Shown: positions 51,134 through 61,803, counted from the stretch's first letter. The stretch is 64,000 nucleotides of DNA from Burkholderia sp. Ax-1724 (GCF_011752995.1 NZ_VWWL01000006.1:264795-328794); one strand, 5' to 3'. Program-made: numbers and translations. Notes: a model not told the origin generated them from the letters alone.

Positions 51134-52066
51134 GTGAACGAGCCTATTGAACTCAAGAAAAACAAAGAGCGAAGCCCTAACTTCCCGTTCATCCCCGTGG
51201 AGGTTGCCCTCCAGAGAGCGCAAATGTTCTATTCGCATGAGCGACGTGGTGCTGCCCCCCCGGTGTCAGCGGCGCGGCACTGGGGATACTCGGAGACTAG
51301 TAGTGCGTTCAAGCAAACTCTCGGGGCACTCAAAAGCTATGGATTACTTGTAGACGACGGGGGGCGAATGCGCCTGACAGAGTCAGCCTTGAGAATTTTG
51401 CTCGATTCAAGGCCCGACTCAATCGAGCGAGATAGCCTTATCCGACAAGCGGCGCTGAACCCGCCGATAGCAAGCGAAATTTTTCAGCGGTGGCCAACTG
51501 GGCTCCCGTCGGAACATACACTCGCTCACTTCTTGATGTTTGACCGCGGATTTCAAGAAGACGCTGCGACGCGCGTCGTAAAAATTTTGCGGTTGAATGA
51601 TCATTTTGCGAAAATTTCGCGGAATGAATTCGACGATGATATGCCAGCAGCAACCGCGGCTGTTGGTACGGTTGTCCCAAGCATGTCAGAGCAAGCCAGT
51701 GCAATGATGGAGCGAATGGAGGCTTACCAGGCACTCACGAATCCAAACCAGTCACTCGTGAACCCACACCAGCATCACCACGTATTGGTTGACCCCCATC
51801 GCGGTGTAAACACTACGCTAGCGTTGACGACGCACGATTTCCCTGCGCAACCGGCCGTCTCTGCTTCGCAACAAACGTCCTCGACGCGAAGCGAAAAGAT
51901 CATTGATCCTGACGGCATGGACGTGACCTTATCCTTCGGCGGAGAGCCTACTCAAGAGACGTATGAGTTTCTAGCAGACTACGTCCAACTCCGGATAAAG
52001 CAGTTCCAGCGCAAGACCTTGCGAACTAATTCATCGACGTCCCCGGCTACCGAGAGCGATACGTAG
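51134..52066 (+). CDS. Hypothetical protein with winged-helix-like N-terminal half
   Basis: About 310 residues. GTG 51134 is chosen because GGAGGAG (51124-51130) lies just upstream and the TATAAT box is at 51104; ATG 51122 has no ribosome-binding site. Residues ~15-160 (PFIPVEVALQRAQMFYSHER, AARHWGYSETSSAFKQTLGA, RMRLTESALRILL) are helical and resemble a widespread uncharacterised family with a winged-helix look. The rest is low-complexity and includes a His-rich NPHQHHH patch. Codon use is less G+C-biased than in the flanking genes. Own promoter and own terminator (52113) make it a single-gene unit. Function unknown; DNA binding is only inferred. Confidence 0.6.
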   Translation: MNEPIELKKNKERSPNFPFIPVEVALQRAQMFYSHERRGAAPPVSAARHWGYSETSSAFKQTLGALKSYGLLVDDGGRMRLTESALRILLDSRPDSIERDSLIRQAALNPPIASEIFQRWPTGLPSEHTLAHFLMFDRGFQEDAATRVVKILRLNDHFAKISRNEFDDDMPAATAAVGTVVPSMSEQASAMMERMEAYQALTNPNQSLVNPHQHHHVLVDPHRGVNTTLALTTHDFPAQPAVSASQQTSSTRSEKIIDPDGMDVTLSFGGEPTQETYEFLADYVQLRIKQFQRKTLRTNSSTSPATESDT

Positions 52067-52112
52067 TAGAGAGGCCGACTGCTTGATCGATTTCTTGCCA
52101 ATGCGGCCACAG

Positions 52113-52143
52113 ACTCCATCAGAAAGACTGGTGGAGTTTTTTT
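52113..52143 (+). terminator. Intrinsic terminator of the hypothetical gene
   Basis: ACTCCATC / GGTGGAGT stem (52113-52120, 52130-52137; one G-T pair) followed by seven T residues, 47 bp after the stop. Confidence 0.85.
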
Positions 52144-52185
52144 GATTCAAAGTGGGGGAAATGTGGGTAAAGCAGAGGTGGTAAT

Positions 52186-52211
52186 GAAAAAGCCCCTGAA
52201 ATCAGGGGCTT
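52186..52211 (-). terminator. Intrinsic terminator of tRNA-Ser
   Basis: AAGCCCCTG-AAAT-CAGGGGCTT (52190-52211); on the minus strand the stem is followed by TTTTTC. It lies 12 nt past the tRNA 3' end. Confidence 0.9.
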
Positions 52212-52222
52212 AAATTCATTCC

Positions 52223-52313
52223 TGGCGGAGAGAGGGGGATTCGAACCCCCGATAGGCTATTAACCTATACACGCTTTCCAGGCGTGCGACTTAAACCACT
52301 CATCCATCTCTCC
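52223..52313 (-). tRNA. tRNA-Ser (anticodon GGA)
   Basis: 91 nt with encoded CCA. The acceptor stem GGAGAGA pairs with TCTCTCC, the anticodon loop reads CTGGAAA (GGA), the long variable arm typical of tRNA-Ser is TATAGGTTAATAGCCTAT-like, and the T arm is GGGGGTTCGAATCCCCC. The tRNA 3' end faces the low-G+C segment to its left, a common integration target. Confidence 0.97.
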
Positions 52314-52383
52314 GGCGGGGAGCCGAATTATAGCAAACTTCGCGCCTTCCGCTACACCCCCGCCCCACGTCCTCGCAAACCGC

Positions 52384-54402
52384 CTAAGGATGGCGAATAT
52401 AGTCCACTAGCGCGATCGTATAAGCATCCGCTTTGCGATCGATCAGACTCACCCCGATCGCCACCAGAAACCCCGCCGGCACGCCGAACACACCCGAGCT
52501 GATCGGCTCGATGCCGAACCAGCGCGCACCCGTGAAGCCCGTCATCTGCGTGAAGAACGGGTAGGTCGAGACGATGTAGTAGATGCACACGACGAGCCCC
52601 GCCACCATGCCCGCCACCGCGCCGAGCCGCGTCGTGCGTTTCCAGAACACGCCGAGCACGAGCACCGGGAACAGGCTCGACGCCGCCAGCGAAAACGCCG
52701 CGCCGACGAGGAACAGGATGTTCCCCGTATTCAACGACGCCACGTACGACGCAAACAGCGCCACCCCGAGCAGCAGAATCTTCGAGATCGTCACGCGCCG
52801 CTGGCTCGACGCATTCGGATCGACCATGTGGTAGTACACGTCGTGCGACAGCGCGTTCGCGATCGTCAGCAGCAAACCGTCGGCGGTCGACAGCGCCGCC
52901 GCCAGCGCCCCCGCCGCGATCAAGCCCGACATCACATACGGCAACCCCGCGATCTCGGGCGCCGCCAGCACGACCATGTCCGGCTGCATCTGGATCTCGC
53001 TCCAGCGCACGATGCCGTCGCCGTTCGTATCGGCGAGGCTGATCAGGCTCGGCTCGACCTTGCGCCATTGCGTAAGCCATTGCGGCAGATCGGCGAAGTG
53101 ATGGCCGATGAGACTGGTCAGAATCTCGTACTTGATCAGCACGGCCAGCACCGGCACGGTCAGATAGAACAGCGCCACAAAAAAGAGCGTCCAGCCGACC
53201 GAGCGGCGCGCCGACGCAACCGATGTCGTCGTGTTGTAGCGCGTGAGAATATGCGGCAGACTCGCCGTGCCGAGCGACAGACACAGCAGCAGCGACAGAA
53301 AATTACGCACATGCGTGCCGCGGTCTTCGTCGCCGACAGCGGGAAACGGTTCGTGCATCGGCACCGGCGCGGCCGCGCGCATCAGCATGTCGTCGCGTTG
53401 CTGGGTCCAGACGATCTGCGCGGCCGCGGCATCGCGCGGAAACTGTTCGAGCGCACGCTCGCGCTCCTTGATCTCGCGCAGCGGACCATTGTGGCGGCGG
53501 AGATCCGCGACTTCCTGCGTGAGCCGCTGCTTCCCGTCGACGAACGATTGCGGCAGCATATCGAGCCGCAGTTGCATCAACGCGGCGCGGCGTCGATAGT
53601 CGTCGCGCACGCGCTGTTCGAGCGGCGCGTCGCGCACCTGTTTCTCGAGCCCTTCCATGCGCTCCATCAAGCGTCCGTAGCTGACTTGCGGCACCCAGCC
53701 GAGGCCGTCCTTGTGCGCGATCATCGATACCGGGATCAGGATCGCCGCGATCAGGATGATGTACTGCGCGACCTGGGTCCACGTGACCGCGCGCATGCCG
53801 CCGAGAAACGAGCACACGAGAATGCCCGCGAGTCCGCAGAAAATGCCGACCGCGAAATCGACGCCGATAAAGCGCGTCGCGATCAAACCCACGCCCTGAA
53901 TCTGCGCGACCAGATAAACGAACGAGCACAGGATCGCGGCGAGCGCCGCGAGGCCGCGCACCGCGTTGCTCGAAAAGCGCGTGCCGAGAAAATCGGGAAT
54001 CGTGTAGCGCGCGAGCTTGCGCACATACGGCGCGAGCAGGAACGCGACGAGGCAGTAGCCGCCGGTCCAGCCCATCAGATACGCGAGGCCGTCGTAGCCG
54101 GTCGCGTAGATCGAGCCGGCGAGGCCGATGAACGACGCGGCCGAGAGCCAGTCGGCCGCGGTCGCCATGCCGTTGAACGCCGACGGCACGCGCCGCCCCG
54201 CCACGTAGTATTCGACCAGATCGGACGTGCGCGACAGCACGCCGATCACCGCATACACCGCGATCGGCACGAACAGGAACACATAGCCGATCCACACGCC
54301 GGGCCCCGTGCGGCGCTCGATGCGCCACATCACGTAGACGAACAGCAGGAAGCCGAGCGTATAGAACGCGTACGAGCGGATCAGTCGATGCGTGAGATTC
54401 AT
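52384..54402 (-). CDS. Sodium/solute symporter family protein, large subunit (paired with DUF4212)
   Basis: 672 residues of the sodium:solute symporter (SSS) fold, ~13 membrane helices. ATAADWLSAASFIGLAGSIY in the N-terminal core is a family hallmark. A ~100-residue charged, coiled-coil-like insert (about 230-335; RMEGLEKQVRDAPLEQRVRD) interrupts the core. Near residue 450, DTNGDGIVRWSE has the D-x-N/D-x-D-G spacing of an EF-hand calcium-binding loop. Closest in type to the ActP-like symporters that always travel with a DUF4212 protein. Next to acs, suggesting acetate or short carboxylate uptake (inference). Confidence 0.88.
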   Translation of the reverse strand: MNLTHRLIRSYAFYTLGFLLFVYVMWRIERRTGPGVWIGYVFLFVPIAVYAVIGVLSRTSDLVEYYVAGRRVPSAFNGMATAADWLSAASFIGLAGSIYATGYDGLAYLMGWTGGYCLVAFLLAPYVRKLARYTIPDFLGTRFSSNAVRGLAALAAILCSFVYLVAQIQGVGLIATRFIGVDFAVGIFCGLAGILVCSFLGGMRAVTWTQVAQYIILIAAILIPVSMIAHKDGLGWVPQVSYGRLMERMEGLEKQVRDAPLEQRVRDDYRRRAALMQLRLDMLPQSFVDGKQRLTQEVADLRRHNGPLREIKERERALEQFPRDAAAAQIVWTQQRDDMLMRAAAPVPMHEPFPAVGDEDRGTHVRNFLSLLLCLSLGTASLPHILTRYNTTTSVASARRSVGWTLFFVALFYLTVPVLAVLIKYEILTSLIGHHFADLPQWLTQWRKVEPSLISLADTNGDGIVRWSEIQMQPDMVVLAAPEIAGLPYVMSGLIAAGALAAALSTADGLLLTIANALSHDVYYHMVDPNASSQRRVTISKILLLGVALFASYVASLNTGNILFLVGAAFSLAASSLFPVLVLGVFWKRTTRLGAVAGMVAGLVVCIYYIVSTYPFFTQMTGFTGARWFGIEPISSGVFGVPAGFLVAIGVSLIDRKADAYTIALVDYIRHP

Positions 54403-54406
54403 TGGC

Positions 54407-54811
54407 TCAGCGTCCGCGCGCGGCCGGCGCGCTCGCGCCCGCCGTGGTGTTTGCGGCGGAATCTGCGGCGGCCCGCTGCGTCGCGTCCGCTTCGAACGCG
54501 CGCTGCAACTGGCGATCGGCGCGCTGCATCAGCACGATATACACGACGATCAGCGCAAGGTAGATCAGGATCGCGCCCTGCGCGCCGAAATAGAACGGCA
54601 GCCTGAAGCCCTCGACGCGCACCTGTTCGAGCGCGGGCGCGAGCAGCGGCACGACGAACGACACGATGAAGCCGAGCGTCATCAGCGCGGCGATCAGCGC
54701 GAGATTGAAACGCCAGTACTTGCGATGCGCGAGCGCCATCGCCGCCGAGACCGGTGGCGGTTCGGGCGCGGGGTTCAGCGTGGCGTGAGAGGGACGGTGC
54801 GGCGCGGCCAT
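54407..54811 (-). CDS. DUF4212 small membrane subunit of the sodium/solute symporter
   Basis: 134 residues with two membrane helices (about 34-55 and 76-98); the start RKYWRFNLALIAALM and GFRLPFYFGAQGAILIYL are characteristic of DUF4212. Lies 4 bp upstream of the symporter gene, the usual pair. ATG 54811 with AGG just upstream is chosen; a TTG at 54826 is an alternative. Ala/Arg-rich C-terminus is unconserved. Confidence 0.85.
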   Translation of the reverse strand: MAAPHRPSHATLNPAPEPPPVSAAMALAHRKYWRFNLALIAALMTLGFIVSFVVPLLAPALEQVRVEGFRLPFYFGAQGAILIYLALIVVYIVLMQRADRQLQRAFEADATQRAAADSAANTTAGASAPAARGR

Positions 54812-54871
54812 GCGCCTATGTATCAAAAAGGTATCGGCGAGGCAATCGGGATTGTCCGCGCGAGGATGCCG

Positions 54872-54922
54872 GTCAAGCGGGTTGGTTCGATCCGGGTTGG
54901 TTCGATCCCGCTCGCTTGACCC
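54872..54922. repeat. Inverted repeat enclosing two tandem 15-mers
   Basis: GGTCAAGCG (54872-54880) and CGCTTGACC (54914-54922) flank two exact, adjacent copies of GGGTTGGTTCGATCC (54880-54894, 54895-54909). Lies between acs (leftward) and the DUF4212 gene (leftward). Confidence 0.6.
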
Positions 54923-55045
54923 CGGTTATCCGAATCAGCAGCGAACGGGGCCGCGCATCGCATGCGCAAGCGGATCGACCGGCAAACCGACAATCCGCCC
55001 GCCGCTCGCTTGCGCGGCCCCGCTCATGACATCCTCATCGCCGTT

Positions 55046-57028
<1,983 letters not shown>

Positions 57029-57526
57029 CGACAGCCCCTTGGTGAAAATAAACGTAAAACCCTGACCGGCGCGCGGATGCGCCCTATCCTGTTGAAGCCG
57101 CAACGAACGACCGTGTGCCGCATTGCCATGCCGCATTGCCATGCTGCGATGCCATGCCGCGATGCCGTCACGCGTACCCGTGCGGCAACGCAGCATTCAT
57201 GCGCGCCATGCAGGCCGGCCGTTGCGCCTGAACGCTGATGTTCAAACATAAGCGCTGCAACTTACCGGCCACTTACGCGCGCGGCTTCGGCACACAGGCG
57301 AAAACCCTTAGACGCCGGACGCGGCATGCTGCGTTAGCGCATCGAGTGCGGTATGCGACGAGCACGCCGCATACCGCGGCCCCGCAGGCATGCAACGCTT
57401 TGGCCGGGCACCCGCCACGCCGCCGCAGCGCCCCGCCGCAGTTGCTCGTGGTTGCCCGTCCTTCCCTTTACGCTCGCTCGCACGGTCTCTTACAATGCTA
57501 ACTGAACTAGCCGCCCGGATTCCAGC
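57029..57526. other. Divergent intergenic region upstream of acs
   Basis: About 500 bases. Contains the 13-bp tandem repeat at 57117-57168 and, near 57491, a TACAAT -10-like element suited to the rightward transporter gene. No convincing gene. Confidence 0.5.
57117..57168. repeat. Four 13-bp tandem repeats
   Basis: GCCGCATTGCCAT twice, then GCTGCGATGCCAT and GCCGCGATGCCGT, about 90 bp upstream of the acs start. Could be slippage-prone spacer DNA or a repeated binding site. Confidence 0.65.
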
Positions 57527-58420
57527 TTGAATCGCTACGCCCTGCTTCTCATTACCTCGATGCTGCTCGTCGGCAGCAATGTCGGTATCGGCAAATCGAT
57601 CGTCGCCTTCGTCCCTGTTCCCCTGTTCGCGCTGCTGCGTTTCGTCATCGCAATGGCCGTGCTGGGGCCGCTGCTGCGCGTCGCCAAACTGCGCCGCGTC
57701 AAGCGCGATGAATGGATCAACCTGTTTTTGCAGGCACTGTTCGGCACCTTCGGGTTTACGCTGTTGATGCTCAACGGCGTCGCGCGCACGAGCGCGGTCG
57801 CGGCCGGGGTCATCACGAGCACGATTCCGGCGGTCGTCGCGCTGCTGTCGTGGCTGATTCTCAAGGAGCGGCCCAATGGCCGCGCGCTCGCGTCGATCGC
57901 GCTGGCGATCGCCGGCGTCGTCGTGATCAATCTCGCGCACGCCGACAAGGGCGCGGGCAGCCCGGGTTCGTTCGCGGGCAACCTGATGGTGCTCGGCGCG
58001 GTGTGCTGCGAATCGGTCTATATCATCCTGTCGCGCCGTCTCACGCAAACGCTCGCGCCGCTCGACATCTGCGCCTACACCCACCTGTTCGGCCTGCTGC
58101 TGATGCTGCCGCTCGGCATCGGCACGTTCGCGCATTTCGACTATCGCGCGGTGCCGGCGAGCATCTGGATGCTGGTGCTGTGGTACGGGCTGTCGGCCAG
58201 CATCTTCTCGTTCTGGCTCTGGATGAAAGGCATCCGCCACGTGCCCGGCAGTCTCGCGGGCGTCTTCAGCGCGGTGCTGCCGGTGGCGGCGGCGCTCTAC
58301 GGCATCGTGTTTCTCGGCGAGCGGCCCACGCTCGCGCACGGCATCGCGCTCGCCTGCGTGATCACCGGCATCGGGCTCGCGAGCCTCAAGGCGAAGCGCG
58401 TGCCGCCGGTCGCCTCGTAG
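57527..58420 (+). CDS. DMT-superfamily (EamA) transporter
   Basis: 297 residues, ten predicted membrane helices in two EamA repeats. FVIAMAVLGPLL and VITSTIPAVVALLSWLILKERP in the first half recur as LAGVFSAVLPVAAALYGIVF and LGERP in the second. Begins at TTG 57527 with no ATG nearby that would keep the first helix. Metabolite exporter; substrate unknown. Confidence 0.85.
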   Translation: MNRYALLLITSMLLVGSNVGIGKSIVAFVPVPLFALLRFVIAMAVLGPLLRVAKLRRVKRDEWINLFLQALFGTFGFTLLMLNGVARTSAVAAGVITSTIPAVVALLSWLILKERPNGRALASIALAIAGVVVINLAHADKGAGSPGSFAGNLMVLGAVCCESVYIILSRRLTQTLAPLDICAYTHLFGLLLMLPLGIGTFAHFDYRAVPASIWMLVLWYGLSASIFSFWLWMKGIRHVPGSLAGVFSAVLPVAAALYGIVFLGERPTLAHGIALACVITGIGLASLKAKRVPPVAS

Positions 58421-58692
58421 CGCCGCCCGCCCGGCGGCCCCGGCGCCGCTCATCTGCCCGCCATGCGGCGGCCGATCCGACCGACGCTGTACAATAGCGC
58501 GCCCGATGCGAGTTTGCGGCCCTTCATGGCCGCGCACCGCGTCGTCGGCGCCTGGCCTGCGTGCCGGGTAGGCGCTCGGGCCCGCTGCCCGAGACGCTGC
58601 CCGCCGCGCGCGCCGGGCTCACGTGCGCCGGCCGGCATGCCGCCGGCGCATTGGCCCGTGTTCCGTCAAAGCGCTTCGTCCGACTCCTGCCT

Positions 58693-59304
58693 ATGTCCGC
58701 TTCGCGACCCGACTCCGCCCGTCAGCGCCGCCCGATGCGTCCGCTGCCCGTCCTCATTTTCATGAGCCGCTGGCTGCAGGTGCCGCTCTATCTCGGCCTG
58801 ATCGTCGCGCAAGCGGTCTACGTCGTGCTGTTCCTCAAGGAAGTCTGGCATCTGGTCACGGATTCGATGAAGCTCGACGAGACCAGCATCATGCTCGTCG
58901 TGCTGGGCCTGATCGACGTGGTGATGATCTCGAACCTGCTGATCATGGTCATCATCGGCGGGTATGAAACGTTCGTCTCGCGCCTCGGTCTCGATGGCCA
59001 TCCGGATGAACCGGAGTGGCTCGATCACGTCAACGCCGGCGTGCTGAAAGTGAAGCTCTCGATGGCGCTCATCAGCATCTCGTCGATCCATCTGCTGAAG
59101 ACCTTCATCAGCCCCGACCAGAACACGACGCACACGATCATGTGGCAGGTCATCATCCATGTCGCGTTCCTCGTGTCGGCGCTCGTGATGGCGCTCGTCG
59201 ACCGCCTCACCACGCACACGCACCCCAAGCATTTCGAAGAGCCCGCGGCCTTGCACGCCGTGGGCGGCATCAAGGTTTCCACTCCCCTGAAGGCGCAAGA
59301 CTGA
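58693..59304 (+). CDS. YqhA/TIGR00645-family membrane protein
   Basis: 203 residues from ATG 58693. Three to four membrane segments; LVVLGLIDVVMISNLLIMVIIGGYETFVS and KLSMALISISSIHLLKTFI are the conserved blocks of this uncharacterised inner-membrane family. Upstream frame extends to 58561 without conservation. A TACAAT element at 58490-58495 may be its promoter. Confidence 0.85.
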   Translation: MSASRPDSARQRRPMRPLPVLIFMSRWLQVPLYLGLIVAQAVYVVLFLKEVWHLVTDSMKLDETSIMLVVLGLIDVVMISNLLIMVIIGGYETFVSRLGLDGHPDEPEWLDHVNAGVLKVKLSMALISISSIHLLKTFISPDQNTTHTIMWQVIIHVAFLVSALVMALVDRLTTHTHPKHFEEPAALHAVGGIKVSTPLKAQD

Positions 59305-59355
59305 CCGCACCGCGCTGCGATCCGATAACAAGCGCCCCTCCCCACTGAGCTAGCC

Positions 59356-60879
59356 ATGACCGTCATCAAACAGGAAGACCTGATCCAGAGCATCGCTGAT
59401 TCGCTGCAGTACATCAGCTATTACCATCCGCTCGACTACATCGAAGCGCTCGGCCGCGCCTACGAGCTCGAACAGAGCCCGGCGGCGAAGGACGCGATCG
59501 CGCAGATCCTGACCAACAGCCGCATGTGCGCCGAAGGCAAGCGCCCGATCTGCCAGGACACCGGCATCGTCACGGTGTTCGTGAAGGTCGGCATGGACGT
59601 GCGTTGGGACGGCGCGACGATGAGCGTCACCGACATGATCAACGAAGGCGTGCGCCGCGGCTACATGAACCCCGACAACGTGCTGCGCGCCTCGATCGTG
59701 AGCCCGCCCGAAGGCGCGCGCAAGAACACGAAGGACAACACGCCGGCCGTGATCCACTATGAGATCGTGCCGGGCGACAAGATCGACGTGCAGGTCGCGG
59801 CCAAGGGCGGCGGCTCGGAAAACAAGTCGAAGTTCGCGATGCTGAACCCGTCCGATTCGATCGTCGACTGGGTGCTCAAGACCGTGCCGACGATGGGTGC
59901 CGGCTGGTGCCCGCCGGGCATGCTCGGCATCGGCATCGGCGGCACCGCCGAGAAAGCGATGCTGATGGCGAAGGAATCGCTGATGGACCCGATCGACATT
60001 CAGGACGTGATCGCGCGCGGCCCGCAGGACTGGATCGAAGAACTGCGCGTCGAACTGCACGAGAAGGTCAACGCACTCGGCATCGGCGCGCAGGGTCTCG
60101 GCGGTCTCGCCACCGTGCTCGACGTGAAGATCATGGCCGCGCCGACGCACGCCGCGTCCAAGCCGATCGCGATCATCCCGAACTGCGCTGCCACGCGTCA
60201 CGCGCACTTCACGCTCGACGGCTCGGGCGTGGCGAAGCTCGAAGCGCCGTCGCTCGACGCATGGCCGAAGGTGCACTGGGAGCCGAACACGGAAACCAGC
60301 CAGCGCGTCGACCTCGACACGCTGACGCCGGCCGAAGTCGCAAGCTGGAAGCCGGGCCAGACGCTGCTGCTGTCGGGCAAGATGCTGACGGGCCGCGACG
60401 CCGCGCACAAGCGCATCGCCGACATGCTCGCGAAGGGCGAGAAGCTGCCGGTCGACTTCACGAACCGCGTGATCTACTACGTCGGCCCGGTCGATCCGGT
60501 GCGCGACGAAGCGGTCGGCCCGGCGGGCCCGACCACGTCCACGCGCATGGACAAGTTCACAGAAACGATGCTCGGACAAACGGGCCTCATTTCGATGATC
60601 GGCAAGGCCGAGCGCGGCCCGGTCGCGATCGAGTCGATCAAGAAGCATAAGGCGGCCTATCTGATGGCCGTCGGCGGCGCCGCGTATCTGGTCTCGAAGG
60701 CGATCCGCAGCGCGAAGGTGCTCGCGTTCGAAGACCTCGGCATGGAAGCGATCTACGAGTTCGACGTGCAGGACATGCCGGTCACGGTCGCCGTCGATTC
60801 GAACGGCACCTCGGTGCACCAGACCGGCCCGAAGGAATGGCAGGCGAAGATCGGCAAGATTCCGGTTGCCACGGCTTAA
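59356..60879 (+). CDS. fumA: Class I fumarate hydratase (iron-sulfur)
   Basis: 507 residues. Oxygen-sensitive [4Fe-4S] fumarase of the TCA cycle (fumarate to L-malate). The three cluster cysteines are C66 (RPICQDTG), C185 (GWCPPGML) and C277 (PNCAATRH). AKGGGSENK, and GPTTSTRMD are further family motifs. 51 bp after the YqhA gene; followed by a strong terminator. Product of FAH in this window (fumarate) would also enter here. Confidence 0.95.
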   Translation: MTVIKQEDLIQSIADSLQYISYYHPLDYIEALGRAYELEQSPAAKDAIAQILTNSRMCAEGKRPICQDTGIVTVFVKVGMDVRWDGATMSVTDMINEGVRRGYMNPDNVLRASIVSPPEGARKNTKDNTPAVIHYEIVPGDKIDVQVAAKGGGSENKSKFAMLNPSDSIVDWVLKTVPTMGAGWCPPGMLGIGIGGTAEKAMLMAKESLMDPIDIQDVIARGPQDWIEELRVELHEKVNALGIGAQGLGGLATVLDVKIMAAPTHAASKPIAIIPNCAATRHAHFTLDGSGVAKLEAPSLDAWPKVHWEPNTETSQRVDLDTLTPAEVASWKPGQTLLLSGKMLTGRDAAHKRIADMLAKGEKLPVDFTNRVIYYVGPVDPVRDEAVGPAGPTTSTRMDKFTETMLGQTGLISMIGKAERGPVAIESIKKHKAAYLMAVGGAAYLVSKAIRSAKVLAFEDLGMEAIYEFDVQDMPVTVAVDSNGTSVHQTGPKEWQAKIGKIPVATA

Positions 60880-60914
60880 TGATTCGCAATGAGTGCCCGT
60901 CGCGCGGGTCGGAT

Positions 60915-60942
60915 GCCGGGGCTTCGGCCCCGGCTTTTTTTT
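60915..60942 (+). terminator. Intrinsic terminator after fumarase
   Basis: GCCGGGGC-TTCG-GCCCCGGC (60915-60934), UUCG tetraloop, followed by eight T residues. Confidence 0.96.
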
Positions 60943-60975
60943 GCTGTGCGCAAGACGTGCGCAAAGCGGCGCGCA

Positions 60976-61028
60976 ATACCTGAAACAATGCCAAAAGTTG
61001 TGTCCGTAAGCTTGGCTTTTTCAGGTAT
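60976..61028 (+). promoter_or_regulatory. Long nested hairpin in the bfr leader region
   Basis: Outer arms ATACCTGAAA (60976-60985) / TTTCAGGTAT (61019-61028), inner arms GCCAA (60990-60994) / TTGGC (61012-61016). Ends 48 nt before bfr. It might be a cis-acting RNA element or a DNA operator. No T-tract. Confidence 0.45.
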
Positions 61029-61076
61029 GGCGTTTATTGTTGTTGGAAATTCAAGGTCCCCACATAAGGAATTAAC

Positions 61077-61556
61077 ATGCAAGGCGACAAGAAGGTCATC
61101 GAATACCTGAACGCGCAGCTCAAGAACGAACTGACTGCCATCAACCAGTACTTCCTGCATGCGCGGATGTACAAGCACTGGGGTCTCGACAAGCTCGGCA
61201 AGCATGAATACGACGAGTCGATCGGCGAAATGAAACATGCCGACTGGCTCATCGAACGTATTTTCATGCTCGACGGCCTGCCGAATCTGCAGGACCTGCA
61301 CAAGCTGCTGATCGGTGAGGAAACCAAAGAAATCCTCGAATGCGATCTGAAGCTCGAACAGATTTCGCAGAGCACCTGCAAGGAAGCCATCGTCTACTGT
61401 GAATCGGTTCGCGACTTCATCTCGCGCGAAATCTTCACGAAGATTCTCGACGACACCGAAGAACATATCGACTGGCTCGAAACGCAGCTCGATCTGATCG
61501 ACAAGGTCGGCATCCAGAATTACCAGCAAAGCGCGATGGGTTCGGTCGAGTCCTGA
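61077..61556 (+). CDS. bfr: Bacterioferritin
   Basis: 159 residues, heme-containing 24-mer iron-storage protein. The heme ligand M52 (GEMKHAD) and ferroxidase ligands E18, E51, H54, E94 and H130 are present. The sixth ligand position, E127 in E. coli Bfr (DEEGH), is Thr here (DTEEH), with Glu at 128 and 129. AAGGAATT lies upstream of the start. Bfd, its electron donor for iron release, is encoded 1.5 kb downstream. Confidence 0.95.
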   Translation: MQGDKKVIEYLNAQLKNELTAINQYFLHARMYKHWGLDKLGKHEYDESIGEMKHADWLIERIFMLDGLPNLQDLHKLLIGEETKEILECDLKLEQISQSTCKEAIVYCESVRDFISREIFTKILDDTEEHIDWLETQLDLIDKVGIQNYQQSAMGSVES

Positions 61557-61803
61557 GCGAAGCCGGCTGCAATATCCCGCGCGGTGGCGCAAGGGTTCGT
61601 TTATCCGCGAGCGAACCTGCGTGCGAGACGGACCGCGCCGCGCGGACGATATACTTCAGCACTTTGCGCGCCGCGCCGTTTCCTGTTTTCGCTGTTTGCC
61701 GTTTCCTGTTTGCCGTTTGCGCCGTTCGTCGTTTCCGTCTGTGCCGGCTTCGGCCGTTTCCGCCTTTTCGCCAAGCGTAGCGTCACGCACGTTTTCCTCG
61801 CCT

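Noticed and set aside
52200..52313. tRNA-Ser as a proven att site for an integrated island
   Set aside because: No integrase gene and no duplicated tRNA 3' end were seen in the window; only composition and gene-poverty support the idea, so it is kept as a hypothesis only.
61621..61803. N-terminal extension of MurI
   Set aside because: The extension is Ser/Phe/Pro-rich from a T/C-rich repeat track and is not part of the MurI fold; ATG 61804 gives the usual length.
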